64,000 nt of DNA from Roseateles amylovorans. GTDB taxonomy: Bacteria; Pseudomonadota; Gammaproteobacteria; Burkholderiales; Burkholderiaceae_C. This document shows positions 9,117 through 17,195 of the stretch, in pieces. The notes below the pieces were generated by a model. It did not search any database. It was not told the DNA's origin and worked only from the letters and a program-made list of their open reading frames with translations. The stretch spans positions 4,402,001 to 4,466,000 of the forward strand of contig NZ_CP104562.2 in assembly GCF_025398155.2 (NCBI RefSeq). Direction: 5' to 3'. How positions within the stretch are numbered: the first letter of the stretch is position 1; every line of letters begins with the position of its first letter. Position numbers and translations under genes: made by a program.

Positions 9117-9497
9117 TCAGGCGAAGTGAGGAGGTCCTCGAGAAGGTGGAACAGGCAGCCGGCGAGGCACCGGTGCCAGGGTCAGCGGTGGGCGCGGCGG
9201 CACATGGGTGACGTCCAGCGCCGCCGGCAGATCCGGGGCGACGAAGGCCGTGTGTGCAGCCTGGGCGTGAATCAGGCACCAGACGCAGCCGCCCAGCCGC
9301 TGTTCCGGGTCGCCCGCCGGGTCGTCCGCCTCCGACCCGCCATCCGCCGCCAGTCCATCGGCTGCCTGAGTCAGGCTGGCCACCAGCGGCTCGGCCAGGT
9401 GCCGCGCCTCGTGCAAGGGACGCGCGATCAGCAGGCTCGCCATGGCCAGAGCCAAGGCGATGAGCCAGTACCGAGTCAGTTTGCGCGAGACGTGCAT
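9117..9497 (-). CDS. DUF2946-like small exported/membrane protein
   Basis: A 126-aa protein with a basic N-terminus and one membrane segment (YWLIALALAMASLLIA), a His-containing stretch (HEARHLAE), an acidic linker, and the motif CVWCLIHAQAAH, followed by a Pro-rich tail. The Cys-x-x-Cys plus His arrangement after an N-terminal signal anchor is characteristic of DUF2946 proteins, which are often found near metal-uptake genes. A GTG at 9542 would add 15 residues; ATG at 9497 places the signal at the N-terminus and is preferred. The context suggests a role in the metal locus; its mechanism is unknown. Confidence 0.6.
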   Translation of the reverse strand: MHVSRKLTRYWLIALALAMASLLIARPLHEARHLAEPLVASLTQAADGLAADGGSEADDPAGDPEQRLGGCVWCLIHAQAAHTAFVAPDLPAALDVTHVPPRPPLTLAPVPRRLPVPPSRGPPHFA

Positions 9498-9664
9498 GGA
9501 GCGGGGGAAGACAGTCGATCGACGACGGCCGACATTCTGCACGATGGCGGTGGCCCCTCAGGCCAAGCGCAGTTCGCGCCGCCCGGCCGGGATGCCCTCC
9601 CGTCCTGTCGGCTAAGGGCGGCGGAGCCCGCGGTTCCGCGGCGCTCGACCACCGAGCGGACCCG

Positions 9665-10216
9665 TCAGGGCAGCTTGCGAGTGTGCGGCTGGTTGACCAT
9701 CCAGTCGGCCGTGTTGGCGAAGGACTCGGTCAGACGCAGGCGCAGCGTCTCGTCCAGCTCGCACTCGGTCATCGCCTGCACCATGCAGGCCATCCACTGG
9801 TCGCGCTCGACCGGACCGACCGCATAGGGCAGATGCCGGGCACGCAGGCGCGGATGGCCAAAGCGCTCGACGAAGTAATCCGGTCCGCCCAGCCAGCCGC
9901 AGAGGAACCAGAACAGCTTGTCGCGCGATCCCTCGAGCGTGGACGGATGGATCGACCGGAGCTGCGCATAACGCGCCTCCAGGTCCATCAGGTCATAGAA
10001 GCGGTCCACCAGTCGGCGCACCGCCGCTTCGCCACCGACCCATTCATAAGGCGTGGCCGGCGCCGCGGCGGGCGCGGTCGGGCTGCCTTCGGGTTGAACG
10101 GCCGGCTGAGCGGCCTCGGCGGCAGGGGCGGCGGACGGGTCGACAGAGGGCACGGACGAGGACGTGGAGGAATCGGAAGACCGCGAGGACTGGGAAGACT
10201 CAGAAGGCTGGGACAT
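9665..10216 (-). CDS. Group II truncated haemoglobin with a Ser/Pro/Ala-rich leader
   Basis: A 183-aa protein. Residues from about 57 on form a truncated globin (trHbO type): PYEWVGGEAAVRRLVDRFYDL, FWFLCGWLGGPDYF, then RLRARHLPYAVG with the expected proximal His, and DQWMACMVQAM with the conserved Trp of the G helix. Such globins bind oxygen or NO-related ligands in the cytoplasm. The first 55 residues are low complexity (Ser then Ala/Pro), absent from typical members of about 130 residues. The ATG at 10216 is the only clear start. It is followed on the same strand by no close gene; the FlhG-like gene ends 37 bp upstream. Confidence 0.88.
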   Translation of the reverse strand: MSQPSESSQSSRSSDSSTSSSVPSVDPSAAPAAEAAQPAVQPEGSPTAPAAAPATPYEWVGGEAAVRRLVDRFYDLMDLEARYAQLRSIHPSTLEGSRDKLFWFLCGWLGGPDYFVERFGHPRLRARHLPYAVGPVERDQWMACMVQAMTECELDETLRLRLTESFANTADWMVNQPHTRKLP

Positions 10217-10253
10217 GAATCAATGGGCAAGGGGACGCGCAAGCACCCGGCGC

Positions 10254-11066
10254 TCAGTGGTGCGCGGCGTGCTGCTCCAGCAGCTTGGAAGCCAGGCCCC
10301 GGATGGATTGCGCCGCGTCGCAGCCGGGATAGTGTTCCAGCAGCAGCTGCCGCTTGAGCACCGCCTGCCGGACCATCTGGTCATTCTTGACCTCGCCCAG
10401 CAGCTCCAGTTTGAAGGTGTGGCCGGGCGTCGGACCGACGAAGCGCTGCAGCACCTGCTGCAACTGGCCGCAGATCAGCTTGCCCTCGCCGGGCCGGTTG
10501 GCCTGGTTGACCACCAGGTAGACATGCCGGCGATCCTGCTGGGTGGCCAGCACCTTGATGGTGGCGTAGGCATCGGTGAGCGAGGTGGGCTCGGGTGTGG
10601 CGACCACCACCACGTCATGCGCCATCGACACGGCGAACAGCACCACGTCGGAAATGCCGGCGCCGGTGTCCAGCAGCACATAGTCGAAGCGCGGCCTCAC
10701 CACTTCCAGGATGTGCAGCAGCTTGTCGCGCACATCCGGCGTCAGTCGGGAGTACTCCACCATGCCGGATCCGGCCAGCAGCACATGAAAGCCGCCCGGC
10801 GCGGGCAGGATGGCCTGCTCCAGCGTCGCGCGCTCGGTGAAGACGTCATGCAGCGTCAGCTTGGGATGCAGGTTCAGCACCACGTCAAGATTGGCCAGGC
10901 CGAGGTCGGCATCCAGCACCAGCACACGCTCGCCGCGCGCGGCCAGGGCCGCCGCCAGATTGGCGGTCACGAAGGTCTTGCCCACGCCGCCCTTGCCACT
11001 GGTGATGGCCAAGGTGCGCGCGCCTGCGCGGGTCGAGGTTGCAGCAGGAGCTGTTGTCATGCTCAT
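10254..11066 (-). CDS. MinD/FlhG-family ATPase
   Basis: A 270-aa ParA/MinD-superfamily ATPase with the deviant Walker A SGKGGVGKT at 23-31, LVLDADLGLANLDVVL and the switch region VLLDTGAGISD, closest in style to FlhG/FleN (YlxH), which sets flagellar number and placement. It lacks the C-terminal amphipathic helix expected of MinD; the tail ends SKLLEQHAAHH. Its ATG overlaps the stop of the upstream GGDEF gene (ATGA), implying coupled expression. No flagellar structural genes are present, but che genes start 0.8 kb away. FlhG is likely but not proven. Confidence 0.8.
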   Translation of the reverse strand: MSMTTAPAATSTRAGARTLAITSGKGGVGKTFVTANLAAALAARGERVLVLDADLGLANLDVVLNLHPKLTLHDVFTERATLEQAILPAPGGFHVLLAGSGMVEYSRLTPDVRDKLLHILEVVRPRFDYVLLDTGAGISDVVLFAVSMAHDVVVVATPEPTSLTDAYATIKVLATQQDRRHVYLVVNQANRPGEGKLICGQLQQVLQRFVGPTPGHTFKLELLGEVKNDQMVRQAVLKRQLLLEHYPGCDAAQSIRGLASKLLEQHAAHH

Positions 11067-11800
11067 TCACTATCCTGTTGCGTTACGGCGAACAACATGC
11101 CTTTTTCTTCGGCGCTGACCAGCGAGTCGATGTGACTTTCCAGGCAGGCCCGGTTGCGGCCCTCGGCCTTGGCACGGTAGAGCTGGCGATCCGCCCGTTC
11201 GGTCCACAACAGGGACGACGAACGCACCCATTGCGGCGCGAATGCCCCTCCAATGCTGATCGTGGTGGTGAGCGGCGCCGGCTCACCCACGTCGACGGTC
11301 AATGCGGCCACCCGCTCGCGAATGCGCTCGGCCACGATCACACCCACGGAGGTCGGACAGTTGGGCAGGATGATGGCGAATTCCTCGCCACCCACCCGCG
11401 CCACCGTGTCCATGGGACGCACCGCCTGGCCGATCGCCCGGGCCACCTCGCGAATCACCTGATCACCGGCCAGATGGCCATGGTTGTCGTTGATCGCCTT
11501 GAAATGATCGATGTCCAGCACCAGCAGCAATGCGGGCTCGCCGGACCGCGCGACCCGGTCCACCTCACGGCCCAGTGCCATCTCGAAGCTGCGGCGGTTG
11601 ACCAGTCCGGTCAGCGCATCCTTGCTCGACAAATCGCAAAGCGCATCCAGGATGCCCTGCAACCATGCTTCGCTGTAGGGCTCCGCGTCTGGCAGCATTG
11701 CACCGGCCTGCTGCAACAGCTGCAGGGCGAGGTCCAGGCGCAGGGCATGCGCGGCAATGAGGCTGGTCGGGTGGTTCAAGGGGGTCGGACGAGATTTCAA
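11063..11800 (-). CDS. GGDEF diguanylate cyclase
   Basis: A 245-aa cytoplasmic protein. A helical N-terminal part of about 55 residues precedes a complete GGDEF domain: DALTGLVNRRSF, LVLDIDHFKAINDNHGH, and the active-site motif GGEEF at 137-141. RPMD at 128-131 lies exactly five residues before it, so the inhibitory c-di-GMP site is intact. It should make c-di-GMP. The listed start is a TTG without a clear ribosome-binding site, so the N-terminus is uncertain. It is cotranscribed with the FlhG-like gene, suggesting a link between c-di-GMP and motility. Confidence 0.88.
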   Translation of the reverse strand: MKSRPTPLNHPTSLIAAHALRLDLALQLLQQAGAMLPDAEPYSEAWLQGILDALCDLSSKDALTGLVNRRSFEMALGREVDRVARSGEPALLLVLDIDHFKAINDNHGHLAGDQVIREVARAIGQAVRPMDTVARVGGEEFAIILPNCPTSVGVIVAERIRERVAALTVDVGEPAPLTTTISIGGAFAPQWVRSSSLLWTERADRQLYRAKAEGRNRACLESHIDSLVSAEEKGMLFAVTQQDSE

Positions 11801-11900
11801 TGCAGTCTAGCAGCGCGCCTTCGGTACAACTGCCCAAAAATGACGGGTCTCTACCACCTCTTTCACACATCCTTTCGGCGACTAGCCCTCAAACTACCGA

Positions 11901-12818
11901 ATGCCGACAATGGCGGACATCGGTGCTCCGGCATCCAACAACAAAGAAATCACCCGCACCATGCGACCAGGTCCACAGGCCCCCGCGCCGGTTGAGGCGA
12001 TCGACCATGAATTCAGCTTCAGCAAGGCTGACTTCGACCGAGTCCGCCAGCTGATCTACCAGCACGCCGGCATCAGCCTGCACGACGGCAAACACGCCAT
12101 GGTCTACAGCCGCCTGTCGCGACGACTGCGCGACACCGGCCACAAGAGCTTTGCCAACTACCTGCAGTGGTTGGAGAGCGTCACCGGCCCGCAGGGTGAC
12201 CAGGAGTGGCAGGAGTTCGTGAACTGCCTGACCACCAACCTGACCTCCTTCTTCCGCGAAGACCATCACTTCCACGCGCTGGCCGACGACCTCAAGACCC
12301 TCACCGGCAAGCCGATCCGCATCTGGTGCTGTGCCGCCTCCACCGGCGAGGAGCCCTACTCCATCGCGATGACCTGCCAGGAAGCGCTGGGCGCGAGCAG
12401 CGGCGTGCAGATCATTTCCAGCGACATTGACACCAATGTGCTCAACACCGCCCGTCGCGGTGTGTATTCCACCGAGTCGCGGGGGCTATCTCCTCAGCGT
12501 CTTCGGCAGTTTTTCCTGAAAGGGACCGGCGCGAACGAGGGGCGTATCCGCATCAAGCCCGAACTCGCGCGCATGATCGAGTTCCGCACGCTCAACCTGA
12601 TGAATGCGCAGTGGTCGCTCGGCGAGCCCTTCCACATCGTGTTCTGCCGCAACGTGATGATCTATTTCGACGCACCGACACAGCGCAAGGTTCTGGAGCG
12701 CATCCACAAGGTGATGCGCCCCGGTGGCTTGCTGTTTGTCGGCCACTCCGAAAACTTCACCGAGTCGCGAGACCTGTTCAAGTTGCGCGGCAAGACCGTC
12801 TACGAACGCGTCGGTTGA
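11901..12818 (+). CDS. cheR: Chemotaxis protein methyltransferase CheR
   Basis: A 305-aa protein that methylates glutamates on chemoreceptors with S-adenosylmethionine. The N-terminal helical domain (FDRVRQLIYQHAGISL) is followed by the methyltransferase fold: TTNLTSFFREDHHF, IRIWCCAASTGEEPYS, IISSDIDTNVL and FHIVFCRNVMIYF. Three ATGs (11901, 11910 and 11961) are possible and none has a good ribosome-binding site; the first is listed. It heads a cheR-cheD-cheB run. Confidence 0.92.
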   Translation: MPTMADIGAPASNNKEITRTMRPGPQAPAPVEAIDHEFSFSKADFDRVRQLIYQHAGISLHDGKHAMVYSRLSRRLRDTGHKSFANYLQWLESVTGPQGDQEWQEFVNCLTTNLTSFFREDHHFHALADDLKTLTGKPIRIWCCAASTGEEPYSIAMTCQEALGASSGVQIISSDIDTNVLNTARRGVYSTESRGLSPQRLRQFFLKGTGANEGRIRIKPELARMIEFRTLNLMNAQWSLGEPFHIVFCRNVMIYFDAPTQRKVLERIHKVMRPGGLLFVGHSENFTESRDLFKLRGKTVYERVG

Positions 12819-12859
12819 TTGCCGGTGCATCCCTTCATCTCAGCCAACCTCCACGCCTC

Positions 12860-13531
12860 ATGAGCATGCCCCAAGCCTCTTCCGCCCTGCTCAACAGCAC
12901 GGCGTTGGCCAGCGCCGGTGCGGCGCGCGTGGCCCAGCTCAAGACGATGTCGCGCAAGCAGGGCGAAGCATCGTTCTTCTTCTACGAAGCGCACTTCAAG
13001 AGTCCGGCGGTCAAGGTGTTGCCCGGCGAGTACTTCGTCGACAACGAAGAACTGCTGGTCATGACGACGCTGGGCTCCTGCATTGCCGCCTGCCTGTGGG
13101 ACCGCCATGCGCAGATCGGCGGCATGAACCATTTCATGCTGCCGGAAGGCAATGGCGATTCCGGCCGCTATGGCTCGTTCGCGATGGAACTGCTGATCAA
13201 CGAGATGATGAAGCGCGGCGCCTCCAAGAGCCGCATGGAAGCGAAGATCTTCGGCGGCGGCGCGGTGATCTCCGGCATGAACACGATCAACGTCGGCGAG
13301 CGCAACACCAACTTCGTGATCGACTTCCTGAAGATCGAGCGCATCCCGATCGTGTCCAAGGACGTGATGGACATCTATCCGCGCAAGGTGTGCTTCCTGC
13401 CCAAGAGCGGCAAGGCCATGGTCAAGCGCCTGGCGCCGACCAACGCCGACGCCCTGGTGCAACAGGATCGCGTCGCTGCGCAGAAGGCGCAGCCGGTGGC
13501 GAGCGTCGGCGGATCGATCGATCTGTTCTAA
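12860..13531 (+). CDS. cheD: Chemoreceptor glutamine deamidase CheD
   Basis: A 223-aa protein with the CheD core: LGSCIAACLWD with the catalytic Cys and GGMNHFMLP with the catalytic His, then FGGGAVISGM. It deamidates receptor glutamines to glutamates so that CheR and CheB can act. Homologues are about 160-200 residues; here there are about 50 N-terminal residues before the core. The open frame extends upstream into cheR, so the ATG at 12860 (MSMPQASS), just after the cheR stop, is chosen. Confidence 0.92.
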   Translation: MSMPQASSALLNSTALASAGAARVAQLKTMSRKQGEASFFFYEAHFKSPAVKVLPGEYFVDNEELLVMTTLGSCIAACLWDRHAQIGGMNHFMLPEGNGDSGRYGSFAMELLINEMMKRGASKSRMEAKIFGGGAVISGMNTINVGERNTNFVIDFLKIERIPIVSKDVMDIYPRKVCFLPKSGKAMVKRLAPTNADALVQQDRVAAQKAQPVASVGGSIDLF

Positions 13532-13559
13532 CCGCCTGCGGTATCGAGGAGAAAACAAC

Positions 13560-14666
13560 ATGGCCAAGACCAGAGTCGTCGTGGTGGATGATTCCGCACT
13601 GGTGCGCAGCATCCTGACCGAAATCATCAACCGCCAGCCCGACATGCAATGCATCGGCGCGGCCAGCGACCCGCTCGCCGCGCGCGAGATGATCCGCAAC
13701 CTGAATCCGGACGTGATCACCCTGGACGTCGAGATGCCGAAGATGGACGGCCTCGATTTCCTGCAGCGGCTCATGCGGCTGCGGCCGATGCCGGTGGTGA
13801 TGGTCTCCACCCTGACCGAGCGCGGCGCCGAGGTCACCCTCAAGGCCCTGGAGCTGGGCGCGGTGGACTTCGTGGCCAAGCCCAAGATCGGCGTGGCCGA
13901 CGGCATCCGTGCGCTGGCGCAGGACATCACCGACAAGATCCGCATCGCCTCCAAGGCGCAGATCCGCCGCCTGCATGCGGCCACACCCGCCCCGGCCGGC
14001 GGCGCCGCGGGCAGTGCGGCTCCGGCCCACAAGCCGGCAGCACCGATTGCCAGCCTGGGTCGGCTCTCGACTGAAAAGATCATCTTCATCGGCGCATCCA
14101 CCGGCGGCACCGAAGCCACCAAGGACGTGCTGGTGAATCTGCCCGCCGACTGCCCCGCCGTCTGTATCACCCAGCACATGCCGCCGGGCTTCACCCGGAG
14201 CTATGCCGCACGCCTGGACGGCTTGTGCAAGATCCGCGTCAAGGAAGCCCAGGACGGCGAACGGATCCTGCCCGGCCACGGCTACATCGCCCCGGGCGGC
14301 ATGCATTTCAGCGTGGAGCGCTCCGGCGCGAACTACATCGCGCGCGTGCAGGACGGCGAGCCGGTCAACCGCCACAAGCCGTCGGTCGAGGTGCTGTTCA
14401 CCTCGGCGGCGCGGGTGGTCGGTCCCAATGCGCTGGGCATCATGCTGACCGGCATGGGCGCGGACGGCGCCAAGGCGATGAAGCTCATGAAGGATGCCGG
14501 CGCCTACAACCTGGTGCAGGACGAGGCGACCTGCGTCGTCTTCGGCATGCCGCGCGAAGCCATCAACGCCGGAGCGGCCGACGAAGTGCTGCCGCTGCAT
14601 CAGATTGCGACAAAGCTGGTCGAGCGGCTGCGCAGCACCGCCGGCATGTCGCTCAACCGCGTCTGA
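13560..14666 (+). CDS. cheB: Chemotaxis response regulator methylesterase CheB
   Basis: A 368-aa two-domain enzyme. The receiver domain has paired acids VVDDS and the phospho-acceptor Asp56 in TLDVEMPKMDG. After an Ala/Pro linker (about 142-160) the methylesterase domain carries the catalytic Ser in FIGASTGGTEA, His in CITQHMPPGF and Asp in MLTGMGADGA. It removes receptor methyl groups in adaptation. A strong ribosome-binding site (GAGGAG) lies nine bases before ATG 13560. Transcription ends at the hairpin 14711-14738. Confidence 0.95.
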   Translation: MAKTRVVVVDDSALVRSILTEIINRQPDMQCIGAASDPLAAREMIRNLNPDVITLDVEMPKMDGLDFLQRLMRLRPMPVVMVSTLTERGAEVTLKALELGAVDFVAKPKIGVADGIRALAQDITDKIRIASKAQIRRLHAATPAPAGGAAGSAAPAHKPAAPIASLGRLSTEKIIFIGASTGGTEATKDVLVNLPADCPAVCITQHMPPGFTRSYAARLDGLCKIRVKEAQDGERILPGHGYIAPGGMHFSVERSGANYIARVQDGEPVNRHKPSVEVLFTSAARVVGPNALGIMLTGMGADGAKAMKLMKDAGAYNLVQDEATCVVFGMPREAINAGAADEVLPLHQIATKLVERLRSTAGMSLNRV

Positions 14667-14682
14667 CCACAAGACCTCGATC

Positions 14683-15303
14683 TCAAGCGGGCCTAGACTC
14701 GCCAAACACGAAACGGGCGCTTCGAATGCGCCCGTTTTCATTGGGGGAGCCGGACGCCGTGTCGATCGTCGTGCCGGCGGGATCGACCTCGTAGATCGCG
14801 ATCAACTCGCGAACGCTGGCGCCGTCCGGCGACTGGTTCAGGATGCGCTCATGGTCGATCACGACCGAGCCGACGACGATGCGGCTCAGCAGCGTGGCCT
14901 GCGGTCGCAGCTCGACAAAACGCGGCGCCATGCGCGCGCGCAACGCCGAATGGCCCTGCGCCAGCAAGCGATCGGGGTACTCGTACTGGGCGGCCGAAGG
15001 CGCATAGCAGGCGAGCAAGCCCTCGACGTCATGGGCGTTGTAGGCCTCCAGTTGAGCCTGGACCACCTCGGCGACGGATCGCTGGTCCTGAACAATCTGC
15101 GGATGAGGCGGGGGCGTGGCGCCGGTCGCTCCGGTCGCTCCGGTCGATGCTTCGGTGGCATCGGCATCGGTCAGTGCGGTCGCGCGGACGGCGCCTCGAC
15201 GGGTCGCAGCGCTCGCAGCGGCAAGGGCGACTTCGGAAACGGTCGGTGGACGGTCCCCCTGGTCTTGCACGGGGCCGGCGGAGAGGGGCGTGGCATCAGT
15301 CAT
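14683..15303 (-). CDS. SnoaL/NTF2-like protein
   Basis: A 206-aa protein. About 70 low-complexity Ala/Thr-rich residues, including a GATGATGAT run, precede an NTF2-fold domain of the SnoaL or ketosteroid-isomerase type: VVQAQLEAYNAHDVEGLLACYA, YPDRLLAQGHSALRARM, and the closing GRIRSARFVFGE. Such domains bind small hydrophobic ligands or act as isomerases; the substrate is unknown. Its ATG overlaps the stop of the upstream membrane-protein gene (ATGA). The last 18 codons include the cheB terminator hairpin. Confidence 0.75.
   Translation of the reverse strand: MTDATPLSAGPVQDQGDRPPTVSEVALAAASAATRRGAVRATALTDADATEASTGATGATGATPPPHPQIVQDQRSVAEVVQAQLEAYNAHDVEGLLACYAPSAAQYEYPDRLLAQGHSALRARMAPRFVELRPQATLLSRIVVGSVVIDHERILNQSPDGASVRELIAIYEVDPAGTTIDTASGSPNENGRIRSARFVFGESRPA
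14711..14738 (+). terminator. Intrinsic terminator after cheB, inside the convergent gene
   Basis: AAACGGGCGC (14711-14720) pairs perfectly with GCGCCCGTTT (14728-14737) around a 7-base loop and is followed by TTTT on the plus strand. It lies 45 bases after the cheB stop. It is also inside the last codons of the SnoaL-like gene on the other strand, so its sequence is constrained by two functions. Confidence 0.8.
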
Positions 15304-15788
15304 GGCGTGGTGCTTCTTTCGGTGGGATACGGCGGAATACGGCGGGATGCCGGCAACGCGGCGGCTTCGGTCGGGCGGGCTTCTGGGCTGTCCCGGAGCG
15401 CCGCGTAGCGCCTCGCGGCATCACGCCGGGTGGCATCAAGGCCCGCCACCCTCAACGCCAGGTCGTTGCGGGCGATGGGAGACGCGGCAGCCGAGGTCGT
15501 CGCGTCGGCGGGCGGATCAGCCGCTGCCACCGCGCCGGCGGCGGGACTTCGGAACGCGCGTGCCGATGGGGCGGCAACGGTGGATGACCCACTCAGCGGC
15601 TCGCGACGCTGGAGCGCCGCTTCACGCTGCTCCGCGTTGTGGTCGCTGAATGCGAATGCCGAGCTGCCCAGCGCGAGTGTGGCCATGAGGATCAGCAAGA
15701 TCAGCACCACGCGGCCGCTCAACACCGGTCGCGGCAGATGGCAGGTGGGCGAGGTCAAGGACGACGGTGAAAGGTCAGGCTCATTCAT
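15300..15788 (-). CDS. Hypothetical single-pass membrane protein
   Basis: A 162-aa protein with a cytoplasmic leader of about 25 residues, one membrane segment (VVLILLILMATLALGSSAFAF) and an Ala/Arg-rich, low-complexity periplasmic part. No family is recognised. ATG 15788 (MNEPDLSP) is chosen over the longer frame because AGGAGG lies eight bases upstream. It is translationally coupled to the SnoaL-like gene. Confidence 0.6.
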   Translation of the reverse strand: MNEPDLSPSSLTSPTCHLPRPVLSGRVVLILLILMATLALGSSAFAFSDHNAEQREAALQRREPLSGSSTVAAPSARAFRSPAAGAVAAADPPADATTSAAASPIARNDLALRVAGLDATRRDAARRYAALRDSPEARPTEAAALPASRRIPPYPTERSTTP

Positions 15789-16205
<417 letters not shown>

Positions 16206-17195
16206 ATGCGCCTGCCTCGCCTGCCCCTCCAATACCTGGCGGCTTTCCGCGCTGCGGCCGTCGCCGAAAACCTGCGCGCCGCAGCCGAGCAGCTCAACCT
16301 GACCCACAGCGCGGTCAGCCAGCAGATCCGCGCGTTGGAGGGCCAACTGGGCTTTCCGGTGTTCGCCCGACAGGGGCGGCGCGTGGTGCTGAATGCAGCC
16401 GGACAGGCGTTGCTGCGGGGTGTCGAGCGGGCCTATGTGGAACTGGACCAGGCCTTGCGCACCGCGACGGCTGCCCACGGCTCGGAGCAACGAAGTCTGC
16501 GCATCACCGTGCTGCCCTCGTTTGCACAGCGCTGGCTGATGCCGAGACTGGGGCGCTGGCACGCGCTGCATCCGGAAGTGGCGCTGGAGATCGACGCCTC
16601 ACAGCGACTGGTGGATCTGGAACGAGAGGGCTTCGACCTGGCCTTGCGCCAAGGTCAAGGGCCCTGGCCTGGTTTGATTGCAGAGCCGCTGTTCGACTCC
16701 ACGATGTTGCCGGTCGCGGCACCCGCGCTGGCGCATCAGTTGATCGGGCAGCCGCTGGCCGCGCTGACGCAACATCCGCTGCTGGGCGATGCCGGGCAGT
16801 GGGCGGCCTGGTTCGAAGGCGCCGGCCTGCGGTGCCAGGTGGTCCCGATGGCCACCTTCAACGACGCCGGCCTGCTGCTGCAGGCGGCCGAGCAAGGCAT
16901 GGGCATCGGCTTGACCCGTGAATTGCTGGCGGCCGATGCGCTGATGGATGGCCGTCTGGTGCGGGTGGCCCCACGCCAGGCCGTGCTGCAGGAACCGCAG
17001 CGCTACCAGATCGTCTACCCGCCCGCGCTGCGGGAGCAGCCGGCGTTGGTCGACTTCATTGCCTGGCTGCGGGACGAAATGGCCTGCTCACGCGCGGAGC
17101 TGGACGGCGCTCACACCTGCCTGAGCGCCCCGCTCGCGCAGATCACGCCCTTCGCGCCCCTCACGCCGCCAGGAACAAGGCCTGCAAGTCGCTGA
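16206..17195 (+). CDS. LysR-family transcriptional regulator, GcvA-like
   Basis: A 329-aa LysR regulator. The N-terminal winged helix reads LPLQYLAAFRAAAVAENLRAA (first part) and LTHSAVSQQIRALEGQLG, as in GcvA. A periplasmic-binding-protein-like effector domain follows (LRITVLPSFAQRWLMPRL). ATG 16206 is listed; a GTG at 16200 is in frame. The last 35 bp overlap the end of hemW on the other strand, extending the protein by a poorly conserved tail. The target is unknown; the divergent membrane-protein and SnoaL-like operon is the obvious candidate. Confidence 0.85.
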   Translation: MRLPRLPLQYLAAFRAAAVAENLRAAAEQLNLTHSAVSQQIRALEGQLGFPVFARQGRRVVLNAAGQALLRGVERAYVELDQALRTATAAHGSEQRSLRITVLPSFAQRWLMPRLGRWHALHPEVALEIDASQRLVDLEREGFDLALRQGQGPWPGLIAEPLFDSTMLPVAAPALAHQLIGQPLAALTQHPLLGDAGQWAAWFEGAGLRCQVVPMATFNDAGLLLQAAEQGMGIGLTRELLAADALMDGRLVRVAPRQAVLQEPQRYQIVYPPALREQPALVDFIAWLRDEMACSRAELDGAHTCLSAPLAQITPFAPLTPPGTRPASR

